Part shown: in pieces, positions 36,184 to 44,845 of the stretch
Numbering within the stretch: the stretch's first letter is position 1
How the letters are laid out: each line of letters opens with the position of its first letter
DNA from: Shewanella algidipiscicola
GTDB taxonomy: Bacteria > Pseudomonadota > Gammaproteobacteria > Enterobacterales > Shewanellaceae
Reading direction: 5' to 3'
DNA: 64,000 nt
Assembly (NCBI RefSeq): GCF_003605125.1
Contig: NZ_QPQT01000018.1
Span: 32,898-96,897 of the forward strand
The notes under the pieces: model-generated
Told to the model about the DNA's origin: nothing
Database searches by the model: none
What the model saw: the letters and a program-made list of their open reading frames with translations, nothing else
Position numbers and translations under genes: made by a program

Positions 36184-37902
36184 ATGGATATAAAAACATT
36201 AACTTATCTGATCGTCGGTCTTACCTTTGCTTTATATATTGGTATTGCGATTTGGTCTCGTGCAGGTTCGACTAAAGAATTTTATGTCGCTGGCGGTGGG
36301 GTTCACCCCATTATGAACGGTATGGCGACAGCGGCTGATTGGATGTCGGCAGCGTCATTTATTTCGCTTGCCGGTATCGTCTCTTTTGTTGGTTATGATG
36401 GCTCAGTCTATCTGATGGGCTGGACTGGTGGCTACGTGTTATTGGCGCTATGTATGGCACCTTATCTGCGTAAGTTTGGTAAGTTTACCGTACCTGACTT
36501 TATTGGCGATCGTTACTATTCACAGACAGCGCGGACGGTGGCGGTGATCTGTGCCATCTTTATCTGTTTCACCTATATCGCAGGACAAATGCGTGGTGTG
36601 GGGGTGGTGTTCTCGCGCTTCCTCGAGGTCGAGATTGAAACTGGGGTGTATATCGGTATGGCGGTGGTGTTTTTCTATGCCGTGCTTGGTGGCATGAAAG
36701 GGATCACTTACACCCAGGTTGCACAATATTGCGTATTGATTTTCGCCTTTATGGTGCCCGCTATCTTTATATCTATCATGATGACGGGACATATTTTACC
36801 GCAAATTGGCTTTGGGGCCGAACTGGTTGATGCTGCGGGTAATGGGACGGGGGTCTTTTTGCTTGAAAAGCTCGACGGTCTTTCGGCAGAATTGGGCTTC
36901 TCCCAGTATACGGAAGGCTCTAAGAGCATGATTGATGTGTTCTTTATCACTGGAGCCTTGATGTTTGGTACGGCTGGTTTACCTCACGTCATTGTCCGCT
37001 TCTTCACTGTACCTAAGGTGAAGGATGCGCGAGTGTCTGCAGGTTGGGCATTGGTGTTCATTGCCATTATGTATACGACCGTGCCTGCACTGTCCGCCTT
37101 CTCTCGGGTAAATATGATTGAGACCATTAATGGTCCAGATGCTAGCGGTGTTGCTTATGAAACTGCGCCAGACTGGATTAAAAACTGGGAAAAAACCGGT
37201 TTGATCAAGTGGGATGATAAGAATGCCGATGGCAAGCTTTATTATGCCAATGGTGAGGCCAATGAAATGACCATTGACCGCGATATCATGGTACTCGCAA
37301 CGCCTGAGATTGCTAATTTACCTGCATGGGTAATCGCATTAGTGGCTGCAGGAGGGATGGCAGCAGCGTTGTCGACAACAGCGGGCTTACTACTGGTGAT
37401 CTCAACGTCGGTCTCACATGATCTTTTGAAGAAAAACTTAATGCCTAATATCTCGGATAAAAAAGAACTCATGTATGCTCGTATTGCTGCTGGTTTGGGC
37501 ATAGTGATGGCCGGTTACTTTGGTATTAATCCGCCGGGCTTCGTGGCTGCGGTGGTCGCGATAGCCTTTGGTTTAGCGGCATCATCCTTGTTTCCAGCAA
37601 TCATCATGGGGATCTTCTCTCGCACCATGAACAAAGAAGGTGCGGTAGTTGGTATGGTAACAGGTCTGCTGTTTAGCGCAGCGTATATCATCTACTTTAA
37701 GTTTGTGAATCCTGCTGATAACAATCCTGAGCACTGGTTATTGGGGATTTCGCCAGAAGGGATTGGTATGTTAGGCATGATAGTCAACTTTACCGTGGCC
37801 TTTATTGTTAGCAGAGTGACCACTGCCGTACCCCAAGATGTGGTGGATATGGTTGAGTCGATTCGCTTTCCTAAAGGGGCTGGCGAGGCGCACGATCATT
37901 AA
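36184..37902 (+). CDS. ActP-like cation/solute symporter (VC_2705 subfamily)
   Basis: A 572-residue SSS-family carrier with about 13 membrane segments. Typical motifs are GGGVHPIMNGMATAADWMSAASFISLAGIV near residue 35, YIAGQMRGVGVVFSRFL near 130, TAGLPHVIVRFFTVP near 260 and AAALSTTAGLLLVISTSVSHDLL near 395. A polar insert around residues 325-370 is typical of the VC_2705 subfamily. Shewanella and Vibrio homologues sit near acs and have been proposed to import acetate or a similar short acid with Na+; the substrate is inferred. It follows the DUF4212 subunit, with AAGGAG upstream of its ATG, and a terminator follows at 37931. Confidence 0.93.
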   Translation: MDIKTLTYLIVGLTFALYIGIAIWSRAGSTKEFYVAGGGVHPIMNGMATAADWMSAASFISLAGIVSFVGYDGSVYLMGWTGGYVLLALCMAPYLRKFGKFTVPDFIGDRYYSQTARTVAVICAIFICFTYIAGQMRGVGVVFSRFLEVEIETGVYIGMAVVFFYAVLGGMKGITYTQVAQYCVLIFAFMVPAIFISIMMTGHILPQIGFGAELVDAAGNGTGVFLLEKLDGLSAELGFSQYTEGSKSMIDVFFITGALMFGTAGLPHVIVRFFTVPKVKDARVSAGWALVFIAIMYTTVPALSAFSRVNMIETINGPDASGVAYETAPDWIKNWEKTGLIKWDDKNADGKLYYANGEANEMTIDRDIMVLATPEIANLPAWVIALVAAGGMAAALSTTAGLLLVISTSVSHDLLKKNLMPNISDKKELMYARIAAGLGIVMAGYFGINPPGFVAAVVAIAFGLAASSLFPAIIMGIFSRTMNKEGAVVGMVTGLLFSAAYIIYFKFVNPADNNPEHWLLGISPEGIGMLGMIVNFTVAFIVSRVTTAVPQDVVDMVESIRFPKGAGEAHDH

Positions 37903-37930
37903 TCAATAATGACCATGATCTTAAGTTAAG

Positions 37931-37955
37931 AAGGAGCGCTGAGCGCTCCTTTTTT
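37931..37955 (+). terminator. Rho-independent terminator after the ActP-like gene
   Basis: A 9-bp stem, AAGGAGCGC with GCGCTCCTT around TGA, followed by a T-run, 29 bp after the stop codon. Confidence 0.92.
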
Positions 37956-38044
37956 ATTGCGCTAGCTATGCTTAGCTAATTAAGATATTTGCAATGGCGT
38001 GAGTTAATTACGCCTCATGTGTGATTGATAAAGCGGAGGCTTGC

Positions 38045-38668
38045 TTGGAAAACTATCGTATTTCAGTTAACACATTTAATGAGGTGGCGCAGCAATACCA
38101 AGACAAATATATGTGCTGGCCCGAGTATACCGCCACCTACGATGCGCTTTGTGATTATTTATCGCCAACGGCGAGGGTGCTCGATATCGCCTGCGGACCG
38201 GGTAATATTGCCCATTACCTGTTAACGCGCTACCCACAATTGGATTATTTAGGCATAGATTTGGCGCCGAATATGGTGACATTGGCGCAAGTTAATAATC
38301 CAAAGGGGCAATTTAAGGTAATGGATTCGCTGGATATTAGCCGTTTGTCAGCACAATTTGATGCGATGGTGTGTGGCTTTTGTTTGCCCTATTTAAATCA
38401 GGTGCAGGTAAGGTCGTTACTGTCGGGTATGGCAGCGTACCTTGAACCCAATGGCTTGATGTATCTCAGCTGGATAGCGGGGGATTTGGGCGAGGCGAAA
38501 GCGCAAACGTCAAGTTGTGGTCAGCAGGTGTTTACCTACTATTATCCAAAGCAGTGGCTTATCGATGTGTTACGACAAGCGTATATCGAGCCACTGTATC
38601 TGCATCGGCAGCAGAGCCCAAATGGGCAAGACAGTGAGCTGTTTATGATTGGCCGCCGACAAAGATGA
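38045..38668 (+). CDS. SAM-dependent methyltransferase (class I)
   Basis: A 207-residue protein with the class I methyltransferase motif LDIACGPGNIAHYLL (motif I near residue 50), followed by LDYLGIDLAPNMVTLAQ and the post-I region FDAMVCGFCLPYL. Its acceptor is unknown. The start is set at the TTG at 38045 because GGAGG stands five bases upstream; an in-frame GTG 24 bp earlier has no ribosome binding site. It lies between the ActP-like gene and the DUF294 gene. Confidence 0.83.
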   Translation: MENYRISVNTFNEVAQQYQDKYMCWPEYTATYDALCDYLSPTARVLDIACGPGNIAHYLLTRYPQLDYLGIDLAPNMVTLAQVNNPKGQFKVMDSLDISRLSAQFDAMVCGFCLPYLNQVQVRSLLSGMAAYLEPNGLMYLSWIAGDLGEAKAQTSSCGQQVFTYYYPKQWLIDVLRQAYIEPLYLHRQQSPNGQDSELFMIGRRQR

Positions 38669-39098
38669 GTCTATTGGTGTGACTGGCCATAAGTCGTATA
38701 GCAAGGTGTTATAAGTCAAGGCTATAGTAGCTCTGATGATAGTTCTTGGCGTTAGTTTTTAGTGCTAGTTATTAGTGTTAGCCATCGGTATTACTTCTTG
38801 GTCTTAGCTCTTAGCATTAAGCATTGGCGTTCTATACCGTGAGCGACTAAGCATAAGCCTAGTATTTAACCTAAGCCGATTATTGTAACGCGATGATATA
38901 CCCAATCGGGGGGGATATTCCTACAGATGCTGACTTAGGTTAGTTGCTATTAGGAAATAAGGGATAGCGTTAATAGATTGCTCATTTACCTTAGTTATAA
39001 CTCGATGGTTTTATCAATCATTCGCTCACCGCTTCATTTATTACGATAACGCGTTAGAGAGGGTCAATAGATCCTAACATTACTTGATGAGGTCGATT
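38669..39098. other. Intergenic region upstream of the DUF294 gene
   Basis: A 430-bp gap. The stretch 38740-38830 is made of loosely repeated TTAG-containing words (such as TTAGTGCTAG and TTAGTGTTAG), with no exact unit. No gene, RNA or strong operator was recognised. The DUF294 ribosome binding site (TGAGG) lies at its end. Confidence 0.4.
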
Positions 39099-40946
39099 AT
39101 GGATGCCAGTGAGTTACAACCCATCACCGATTTTTTGCGCCAGCTTCCGCCATTTGACACTTTGTCTGCCAACACTTTAGAGAGCTGTTGCCGTGCGTTA
39201 ACCATAGGTTATTACAGTAAAGCCTCGACCTATGTACCGTTAGATGAAAGTCATCCGCAGTTGTATATCGTCCGCAGTGGTGCATTTGAGGTGCACGGCG
39301 ATGATGGTGACTTAATTGATAGGTTAGGTGATGGCGACTTTTTTGGCTTTCCCTCTTTACTGTCTGGCGAAAAAATAAGCAATAAAATTCAAATTCTTGA
39401 AGATGGTTTAGTCTATCATCTCGACCCCGATACCTTTAACCGGCTACGCAGTGAAAGCCGTGAATTTGATCGGTTTTTTAATCGTGCCTTTGCTAAACGT
39501 TTACGCCATCAGAGCCGTTTTAAAGCCAAAGAATTAGGCTCCACCAGTCGGGTAAGTAGCTTGATGTCTAAACAGCCCCTGACACTGGATATCAACGCTA
39601 ACGTGACCCAAGCGGCCTGCTTAATGCGCGATTCACGGGTATCGTCCTTGTTAATTATCGACAATCATAAACTGGCCGGTATTTTAACCGACAGAGATTT
39701 ACGTAATCGAGTATTAGCGCTGGGGCATGATGGCCAATTGCCTGTGCATCAAGCCATGACCAGCCATCCCATAACCTTATCCTCAAGTGCCTTAGTGTTT
39801 GAGGCGATGTTACTGATGAGTCAGCATAATATTCATCATTTACCGATAGTGGATAACGAGTTACCCGTGGGCGTGGTCAGTAGCACAGATATTTTACGCG
39901 GACAAAGCTCGCAGCCTTTATTGTTGATTGGTGAAATTGAGCGACAAAACAGTCTGGACAGTCTCATTGCTGTCAGTAAACAGATCCCGCTGTTGTTGCA
40001 AAACCTCATCAGCGCCGATGCCAGAGCAGAAGAGATTGGCCGCGTACTCACGTCGGTAACCGATGCCCTTACTCGGCGACTTATCTTACTTAATCAGCAG
40101 ATTTTGGGCCAAGCGCCTATGCCTTTTTGCTGGTTGGCCTTTGGCTCTCAGGGGCGGCAAGATCAGGTGGCGTGTTCAGATCAAGATAACGGGTTATTGT
40201 TAGCCCATGATATGGATGAACAGGCCAAGGGGTATTTTGATGCACTCACCAAAGCGGTATGTGCCGGCTTAGACAGCTGTGGTTATATCTATTGCCCTGG
40301 TGACATCATGGCGCAAAACCCTCAATGGCAAATGACCTTAAAGCAGTGGCAAAATAAGTTTCGTCATTGGGTCGATAGCCCAGAGCCTAAGGCGTTAATG
40401 CATGCCAGCATCTTTTTTGATATGCGCTGTGTTTATGGGCCACAGAGTTTATTTGACAGCCTGCAATCGCAGGTGCTTGCATCGACCAAAGACAATGATA
40501 TCTTTTTAGCCGGGATGGCGGGTAACTCGCTACAAGTCTCACCGCCGCTGGGCTTCTTTAAGAAATTTGTCTTAGAACGTGATGGGCAAGAGGTTAAAGG
40601 AATCGATTTAAAGCATAAAGGCAGCGTCTTAATTAACGATATTGCCCGTGTTTATGCACTCTCGGCGGGGATCAAAGAGGTCAATACTGCCAAGCGCATT
40701 CGATTGTTGATGGAGCAAAACATCATTAATCGTAAAGATGCGCTTAACCTTGCCGATGCTCATGAGTTTATTGCCCATATCCGTCTATCAAACCAAGGCT
40801 ATCAATTTACCCACAATCAGGTGCTGAGTAACTATTTGATGCCCCAAAACTTGTCATCACTAGTGCGCCATCAACTGCGTGATGCGTTTAAAGTGGTGCA
40901 TGACGCGCAGGCGGGTATGAAGCTTAAGTTTACGCGGAGTTTTTAG
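39099..40946 (+). CDS. cNMP-binding / CBS / DUF294 nucleotidyltransferase-like protein
   Basis: A 615-residue cytoplasmic protein. Domains in order: a cyclic-nucleotide-binding-like domain (about 15-130), a CBS pair (about 145-270, VSSLMSKQPLTLDINANV and VHQAMTSHPITLSSSALVF), a DUF294 nucleotidyltransferase-like domain with GSQGRQDQVACSDQDNG (about 345-365), and a DUF294 C-terminal helical domain. The Gly-Ser plus two-Asp pattern resembles GlnD/Pol-beta-type transferases, so it may nucleotidylate a target (inference). The ATG at 39099 follows TGAGG six bases upstream. It is followed directly by a DnaQ-like exonuclease, a gene pair seen beside acs/actP in Shewanella and Vibrio. Confidence 0.9.
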   Translation: MDASELQPITDFLRQLPPFDTLSANTLESCCRALTIGYYSKASTYVPLDESHPQLYIVRSGAFEVHGDDGDLIDRLGDGDFFGFPSLLSGEKISNKIQILEDGLVYHLDPDTFNRLRSESREFDRFFNRAFAKRLRHQSRFKAKELGSTSRVSSLMSKQPLTLDINANVTQAACLMRDSRVSSLLIIDNHKLAGILTDRDLRNRVLALGHDGQLPVHQAMTSHPITLSSSALVFEAMLLMSQHNIHHLPIVDNELPVGVVSSTDILRGQSSQPLLLIGEIERQNSLDSLIAVSKQIPLLLQNLISADARAEEIGRVLTSVTDALTRRLILLNQQILGQAPMPFCWLAFGSQGRQDQVACSDQDNGLLLAHDMDEQAKGYFDALTKAVCAGLDSCGYIYCPGDIMAQNPQWQMTLKQWQNKFRHWVDSPEPKALMHASIFFDMRCVYGPQSLFDSLQSQVLASTKDNDIFLAGMAGNSLQVSPPLGFFKKFVLERDGQEVKGIDLKHKGSVLINDIARVYALSAGIKEVNTAKRIRLLMEQNIINRKDALNLADAHEFIAHIRLSNQGYQFTHNQVLSNYLMPQNLSSLVRHQLRDAFKVVHDAQAGMKLKFTRSF

Positions 40947-40947
40947 G

Positions 40948-41625
40948 GTGTTGCATCATCCAATGCTTAAAAGCCGCTTATGCTGGCGCACGGCGATAAC
41001 CCAGCATCCACAGCTCAAGGCTTACCAGCAGGCATTACTGGAAAACCTAGCCCGTAATGTCGAGCAAGTGAGTCTAGTGGCCATTGATTTGGAGATGACT
41101 GGATTGAACCCCGCTTGCGATCAAATCTTGAGTATTGGTGTCGTCCCGATTGAGCAAGGGCGGATTTTACTGCAACAGGCACAACATAAACTGGTGCAAA
41201 TTGAGGGCAGTGTCGGTCAAAGCGCTACCATTCACGGCATATTAGATATGCATCTGCAACAAGCCGTATCGATGAAAACGGCAATGCAATGGTTTTTAAG
41301 CGTCACTCAGGGCAAGGTGCTGGTGGCGCATCACTCTCCTTTGGATTTGGCCTTTTTACAGGAAGGACTTGCTCAAGCGTATAATGAACACATTAAGCTG
41401 ATGGCGGTTGATACCTTGGCACTGGAAAAAAAGCGCTTGCTGCGTCAGCACGAGGTATTGCAAGAGGGGGCCTTACGCTTAGGGGCTAGCCGAGCCCGTT
41501 ATGGCTTGCCCGTTTATGCGGCCCATAATGCGTTAATCGATGCCATTGCCTGTGGTGAATTGTTGTTGGCTCAAGTGGCGGCCATGGGCGGTGGCGATAA
41601 ACTTAAGGTGAGCGAGTTATTTTAG
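40948..41625 (+). CDS. DnaQ-like 3'-5' exonuclease
   Basis: A 225-residue DEDD-superfamily exonuclease. Exo I is ATDLEMTGLNP-like (VAIDLEMTGLNPACDQIL near residue 47), Exo II is VLVAHHSPLDLAFLQ near 130 (an HxxxD-type region), and Exo III is YAAHNALIDAIACGELL near 195 with the H/D pair. It is shorter than a replicative epsilon subunit and lacks a polymerase-binding tail that I can recognise. The GTG start comes one base after the DUF294 stop, so translation is coupled. Its link to the DUF294 partner is conserved in context, but its purpose is unknown. Confidence 0.85.
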   Translation: MLHHPMLKSRLCWRTAITQHPQLKAYQQALLENLARNVEQVSLVAIDLEMTGLNPACDQILSIGVVPIEQGRILLQQAQHKLVQIEGSVGQSATIHGILDMHLQQAVSMKTAMQWFLSVTQGKVLVAHHSPLDLAFLQEGLAQAYNEHIKLMAVDTLALEKKRLLRQHEVLQEGALRLGASRARYGLPVYAAHNALIDAIACGELLLAQVAAMGGGDKLKVSELF

Positions 41626-41709
41626 ATCCATTCTAGGTACCGATGAGCGCACCCATCAATTTTGATAAATGCGATTATTATGGGTGTGCATCATACAAGC
41701 GCTTAAATA

Positions 41710-41737
41710 AAAAATGTCGGCAAATGCCGACATTTTT
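41710..41737. terminator. Bidirectional hairpin terminator
   Basis: A 13-bp perfect stem, AAAAATGTCGGCA with TGCCGACATTTTT, lies between the convergent exonuclease and ketoacyl-ACP synthase genes. Confidence 0.93.
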
Positions 41738-41773
41738 ATGTATCAGGCGTGTGCGCCCTAGTGTGGATAACGA

Positions 41774-42838
41774 TTAACCGCAGAAATGTTTAACGGCTCT
41801 GGCGACCAGTTCGATACCGGTTTTATCACAAGGTGGCAGTTCTGCATCAGATTGGTTAATTGGCGTGATGCGGTCGCCCCATTTAAACAACACGGCTGCC
41901 GAAGTTAGGCCAGCGCCAAAGGCACAAGATAAAATGGTTTGATTAGGCTTAATCATCCCTTTTTCGAGTGCATCACAGATAGCAATTGGGATGGTTGCCG
42001 CAGAGGTGTTACCGTAATTGGCAATATTGACCACGGCTTTTTCTTTAGGGATCTTCATGCGGCTGATGAGGGTGTCGATAATGCGCTCATTAGCTTGGTG
42101 CGGAATGACCCAGTCGATGTCGTCTTTATCTACACCACACTTTTCAAGTACTTGGGTGCTAAGTTTGCCCATGCCAGCGATGGCACGTTTAAAGATCTCT
42201 TGTCCATTGAATTCGATATAGAAGTCTAATGAAGACGCACTAAAGCGATCCATTGCGGTGCCAAAACTGGTTTTAAGAATATCGCGTGCAGCGGGATCGT
42301 TATTGAGTTCATAACCTAAAATACCACCAGGTTGGTCGCTCGCTTCAACCACCACGGCGCCAGCGCCGTCGCCAAACAATACGGCGGTATCACGGCGTGA
42401 CCAATCAAGATAATAAGAGAGACGTTCGGCGCCAATCACTAGTACTCGTGTAGACTGGCCACTCTTAATTTGTGAGCTGGCCAAGCCTAGCCCATACAGA
42501 AAACCACTGCAGGCAGCGTTGATATCAAAAGCACCACAACTTGCGCCAATATTGGCTTGCACTGTTGATGCTATGTTAGGAATTAGGGTGTCCGGGCTCG
42601 CGGTGGCTAAGATGATTAAATCGATATCACTGCCTTCAAGCCCAGCTGCTGCCAATGCCCGCTGGGCGGCAACCGATGCCAGTTCCGATGTGTTGACATG
42701 GCTAATGTGTCGTTGGCTTATGCCGGTGCGTGGCCTAATCCATTCATCTGACGTATCGATAAATGTCGCAAGATCATGGTTTGTAAGCGTTGCGGGGGGA
42801 ACACACTTTCCCCAACCTGTAATGGTGGCGTACTGCAT
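41774..42838 (-). CDS. Stand-alone ketoacyl-ACP synthase III (FabH-like)
   Basis: A 354-residue thiolase-fold enzyme that condenses an acyl-CoA with malonyl-ACP. All three catalytic residues are present: Cys in NAACSGFLYGL (about 115), His in VIPHQANERI (about 255) and Asn in IANYGNTSAATIP (about 285). It is longer than typical FabH by a C-terminal tail ending VARAVKHFCG. It stands alone rather than in the plsX-fabH-fabD cluster, so it is probably a second KAS III with a different primer preference or a role in a minor pathway (inference). The ATG at 42838 follows GAGAGAA; a TTG 15 bp upstream is less likely. Confidence 0.9.
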   Translation of the reverse strand: MQYATITGWGKCVPPATLTNHDLATFIDTSDEWIRPRTGISQRHISHVNTSELASVAAQRALAAAGLEGSDIDLIILATASPDTLIPNIASTVQANIGASCGAFDINAACSGFLYGLGLASSQIKSGQSTRVLVIGAERLSYYLDWSRRDTAVLFGDGAGAVVVEASDQPGGILGYELNNDPAARDILKTSFGTAMDRFSASSLDFYIEFNGQEIFKRAIAGMGKLSTQVLEKCGVDKDDIDWVIPHQANERIIDTLISRMKIPKEKAVVNIANYGNTSAATIPIAICDALEKGMIKPNQTILSCAFGAGLTSAAVLFKWGDRITPINQSDAELPPCDKTGIELVARAVKHFCG

Positions 42839-42860
42839 CTTATATTCTCTCAAAATAATA

Positions 42861-42884
42861 AAGGCAGAAGCACAGCTCTGCCTT
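42861..42884 (-). terminator. Hairpin upstream of the KAS III gene
   Basis: A stem of AAGGCAGA with TCTGCCTT, followed on the minus strand by a U-rich stretch, lies just after the decayed regulator and before the KAS III start. It may have ended the regulator's transcript or may attenuate the KAS III message. Confidence 0.55.
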
Positions 42885-42935
42885 ATCGAACTAATCTAAA
42901 TAAGCCTAGCAATAAGTTGATAGATCAACCGTGAT

Positions 42936-43511
42936 CTAGTCGACTTGTTGTACAACCGGATGCTTAATGGCATCGGCAGCATCTAATATGTGTTCCCTGA
43001 GTACAGAAACGAATTTTTCTACATTCTGTTGACGACACAGCTTTAGCAGAACTCTATGAGCTTGTGCTGCTTTAGGTATACCACCCATTAATAACAACGG
43101 TGAGCAGATATAACGGTCGTAATTGGTGTTTAAACCATGAACCACATCAAGCATGTGTGGGGCGATTAGCGGCTTGATATAAACAGGTATGAAACTGCGT
43201 ATTGAGCTCACTCCAACGGCTGATATCACCTTGTCACCCTTTTAATGGGGTTAAGTCATGTTCAGCTTGGGCTAATAACTCATGGGGCATATTCGGCATC
43301 GCCTTGGCAAACAGGTCGGTTTCGATTAATGCTCTGAGTTCATCCTGTTCAACAGATAAGTCGGTATTCTCTTACCCGCCTACGGTGACTGCTTGAGCCA
43401 AGGCGCTTTGATATTATGGTCTACTGCAGTGATGTCACCAGACAGCATTTCTACTCTTAAGACTCCCACTTGCGTGCGTGTTTTATCAACAATCGGAGCC
43501 GTTCGACTCAT
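42936..43511 (-). pseudogene. Decayed GntR-family (FCD) transcriptional regulator
   Basis: Read on the minus strand, the pieces of one regulator lie in different frames. From 43511, an N-terminal piece has TRTQVGVLRVEMLSGDITA, resembling the start of a GntR winged helix, and ends at a stop. A middle piece contains VEQDELRALIETDLFAKAMP, followed by WSELNTQFHTCLY, the typical FCD opening. The last piece has NTNYDRYICSPLLLMGG ... AQAHRVLLKLCRQ ... VSVLREHILDAADAI, matching the FCD effector domain to its natural end. At least two frameshifts, internal stops and loss of most of the DNA-binding helix make it non-functional. The 97-codon frame over 42936-43229 is only its last fragment. Confidence 0.8.
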
Positions 43512-43958
43512 ACTTGCCGTTAATGTATATGCGTGATAGTCGCTGATCCGCATAAGATTACCGTTTATAGCACTATAAATAAAGAGGAACTATGGCTAAA
43601 GGGAAACTATGGCTTCACTGTATGTAAAATGACGCTTTAAGTCCGTATTCGTTAAGGTGATAAATGTATGATTGATACAATATGCTGAGCTCGGTGAGCA
43701 GCAATGTTTGATTTTTGTATTATTGCAGGTGCTGCACGCTTGCTACAGCACTTTGCCAATGGCAAATCATAAAGAAAGCGTCTGTAATTAAATTAAGACT
43801 CTACTATTAATCTGACTATGAAATAGTGCGTCGTTCGTGCTCTTAACATGGTGCAAAGGATGTATCGAGCATGGTGATAAAGTTTGGGTGAGCCGCATGT
43901 GAGTGGTAAATTTCGAGAGGTAAATAATGGGAGATGGGCCATTTTGATTAACACCAGC
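43512..43958. other. Intergenic region upstream of the uracil-DNA glycosylase homologue
   Basis: A 447-bp gap. I see no gene, terminator or RNA in it. Short frames, such as an 11-codon one after GAGGAACT near 43595, are not credible genes. Confidence 0.4.
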
Positions 43959-44585
43959 ATGAATGTACAGCCGTCGGCTTCACGTGATGGCGTCTCGACG
44001 TTGAGTCAACTCATCACAGAGATAAAATGTTGTCAGTTGTGCCGAGCGCATTTACCGCCAGATGCGCGGCCGATAATTCAGGCGGCAACGCAGGCTAAAA
44101 TTTTGCTCGCAGGTCAAGCGCCGGGCAGGGCGGCAAATCAGACCGGTGTGCCTTTTAATGATGCCAGTGGTGAGCGCTTACGTCAGTGGCTGGGTGTTAG
44201 CCATGAGCAGTTTTATGATGAGCAATTGTTTGCCATTTTACCTATGGCGTTTTGTTATCCCGGCAAAGGCAAAAATGGCGATCTACCGCCTAGGCCTGAA
44301 TGCGCCGATATGTGGCGACAGCAATTATTGAGTCAGCTGACTCAAATTAAGTTGACCTTGGTTATGGGCCAATACGCGCAAGCCTACCATTGCCCAACGC
44401 CTAAAGGCAGTGTTGCCTTAACCTTGACTCAGCGAGTCAGAAATAGTTGCACCGCTCAAGATGCTGTTTTGCCACTACCTCATCCTAGTCCGCTCAATAA
44501 TCGCTGGTTAAAGGCCAATCCATGGTTTGGCAGCGAAGTCTTACCTACGTTAAAACAGCGGGTTGCAGAGATACTTGCTGGTTAA
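43959..44585 (+). CDS. Uracil-DNA glycosylase superfamily protein
   Basis: A 208-residue member of the uracil-DNA glycosylase fold. Seen: an N-terminal CCQLCRAHLPPDARPI with paired cysteines, the catalytic-site region LLAGQAPGRAANQTGVPFNDASGERLRQWL, and a C-terminal HPSPLNNRWLKANPWF, which matches the HPSP-x(n)-N motif of the family. The GQAPG/FND pattern is like the group 4/5 or SMUG2-like families rather than classic Ung. Whether it acts on DNA is not shown. The ATG at 43959 is chosen; longer in-frame starts (TTG at 43944 or 43884) are possible. Confidence 0.82.
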   Translation: MNVQPSASRDGVSTLSQLITEIKCCQLCRAHLPPDARPIIQAATQAKILLAGQAPGRAANQTGVPFNDASGERLRQWLGVSHEQFYDEQLFAILPMAFCYPGKGKNGDLPPRPECADMWRQQLLSQLTQIKLTLVMGQYAQAYHCPTPKGSVALTLTQRVRNSCTAQDAVLPLPHPSPLNNRWLKANPWFGSEVLPTLKQRVAEILAG

Positions 44586-44606
44586 AGTGATCTTTAAGTT
44601 AACAAA

Positions 44607-44759
44607 TCACATAACCCTATAAGGCGCCATCGACTTGAGTGCGGCGGCTTGCAGCAGATGTTCTGTATCAATACGCGAGTCTGTCGCCATTTTCTCTTCA
44701 GCAGCAAAGATGGAGATAAATATGGCTAAGGTTTTGGTCAATGGGATAATTTTATTCAT
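44607..44759 (-). CDS. Possible 50-residue secreted small protein
   Basis: A 50-codon frame on the minus strand in the gap before gmhB. Residues 1-20 are MNKIIPLTKT followed by a hydrophobic LAIFISIFAA, like a signal peptide, then a polar tail. There is no clear ribosome binding site and no recognised family, so it may be a remnant of a longer gene. Confidence 0.28.
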   Translation of the reverse strand: MNKIIPLTKTLAIFISIFAAEEKMATDSRIDTEHLLQAAALKSMAPYRVM

Positions 44760-44845
44760 TATAGAGATAGAACGGTGCATTTTAGTGATTGTGGTGTGAT
44801 AATAGTGTCCATTAAATTGTGTTGATCTGATTTGGGGTATTTCCT

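Noticed and set aside
38740..38830. A tandem repeat or CRISPR-like array upstream of the DUF294 gene
   Set aside because: The TTAG-containing words vary in length and sequence with no conserved repeat/spacer pattern.
42936..43229. A 97-codon frame as an independent small gene
   Set aside because: It is the C-terminal FCD fragment of a frameshifted GntR-type regulator that continues in other frames upstream.
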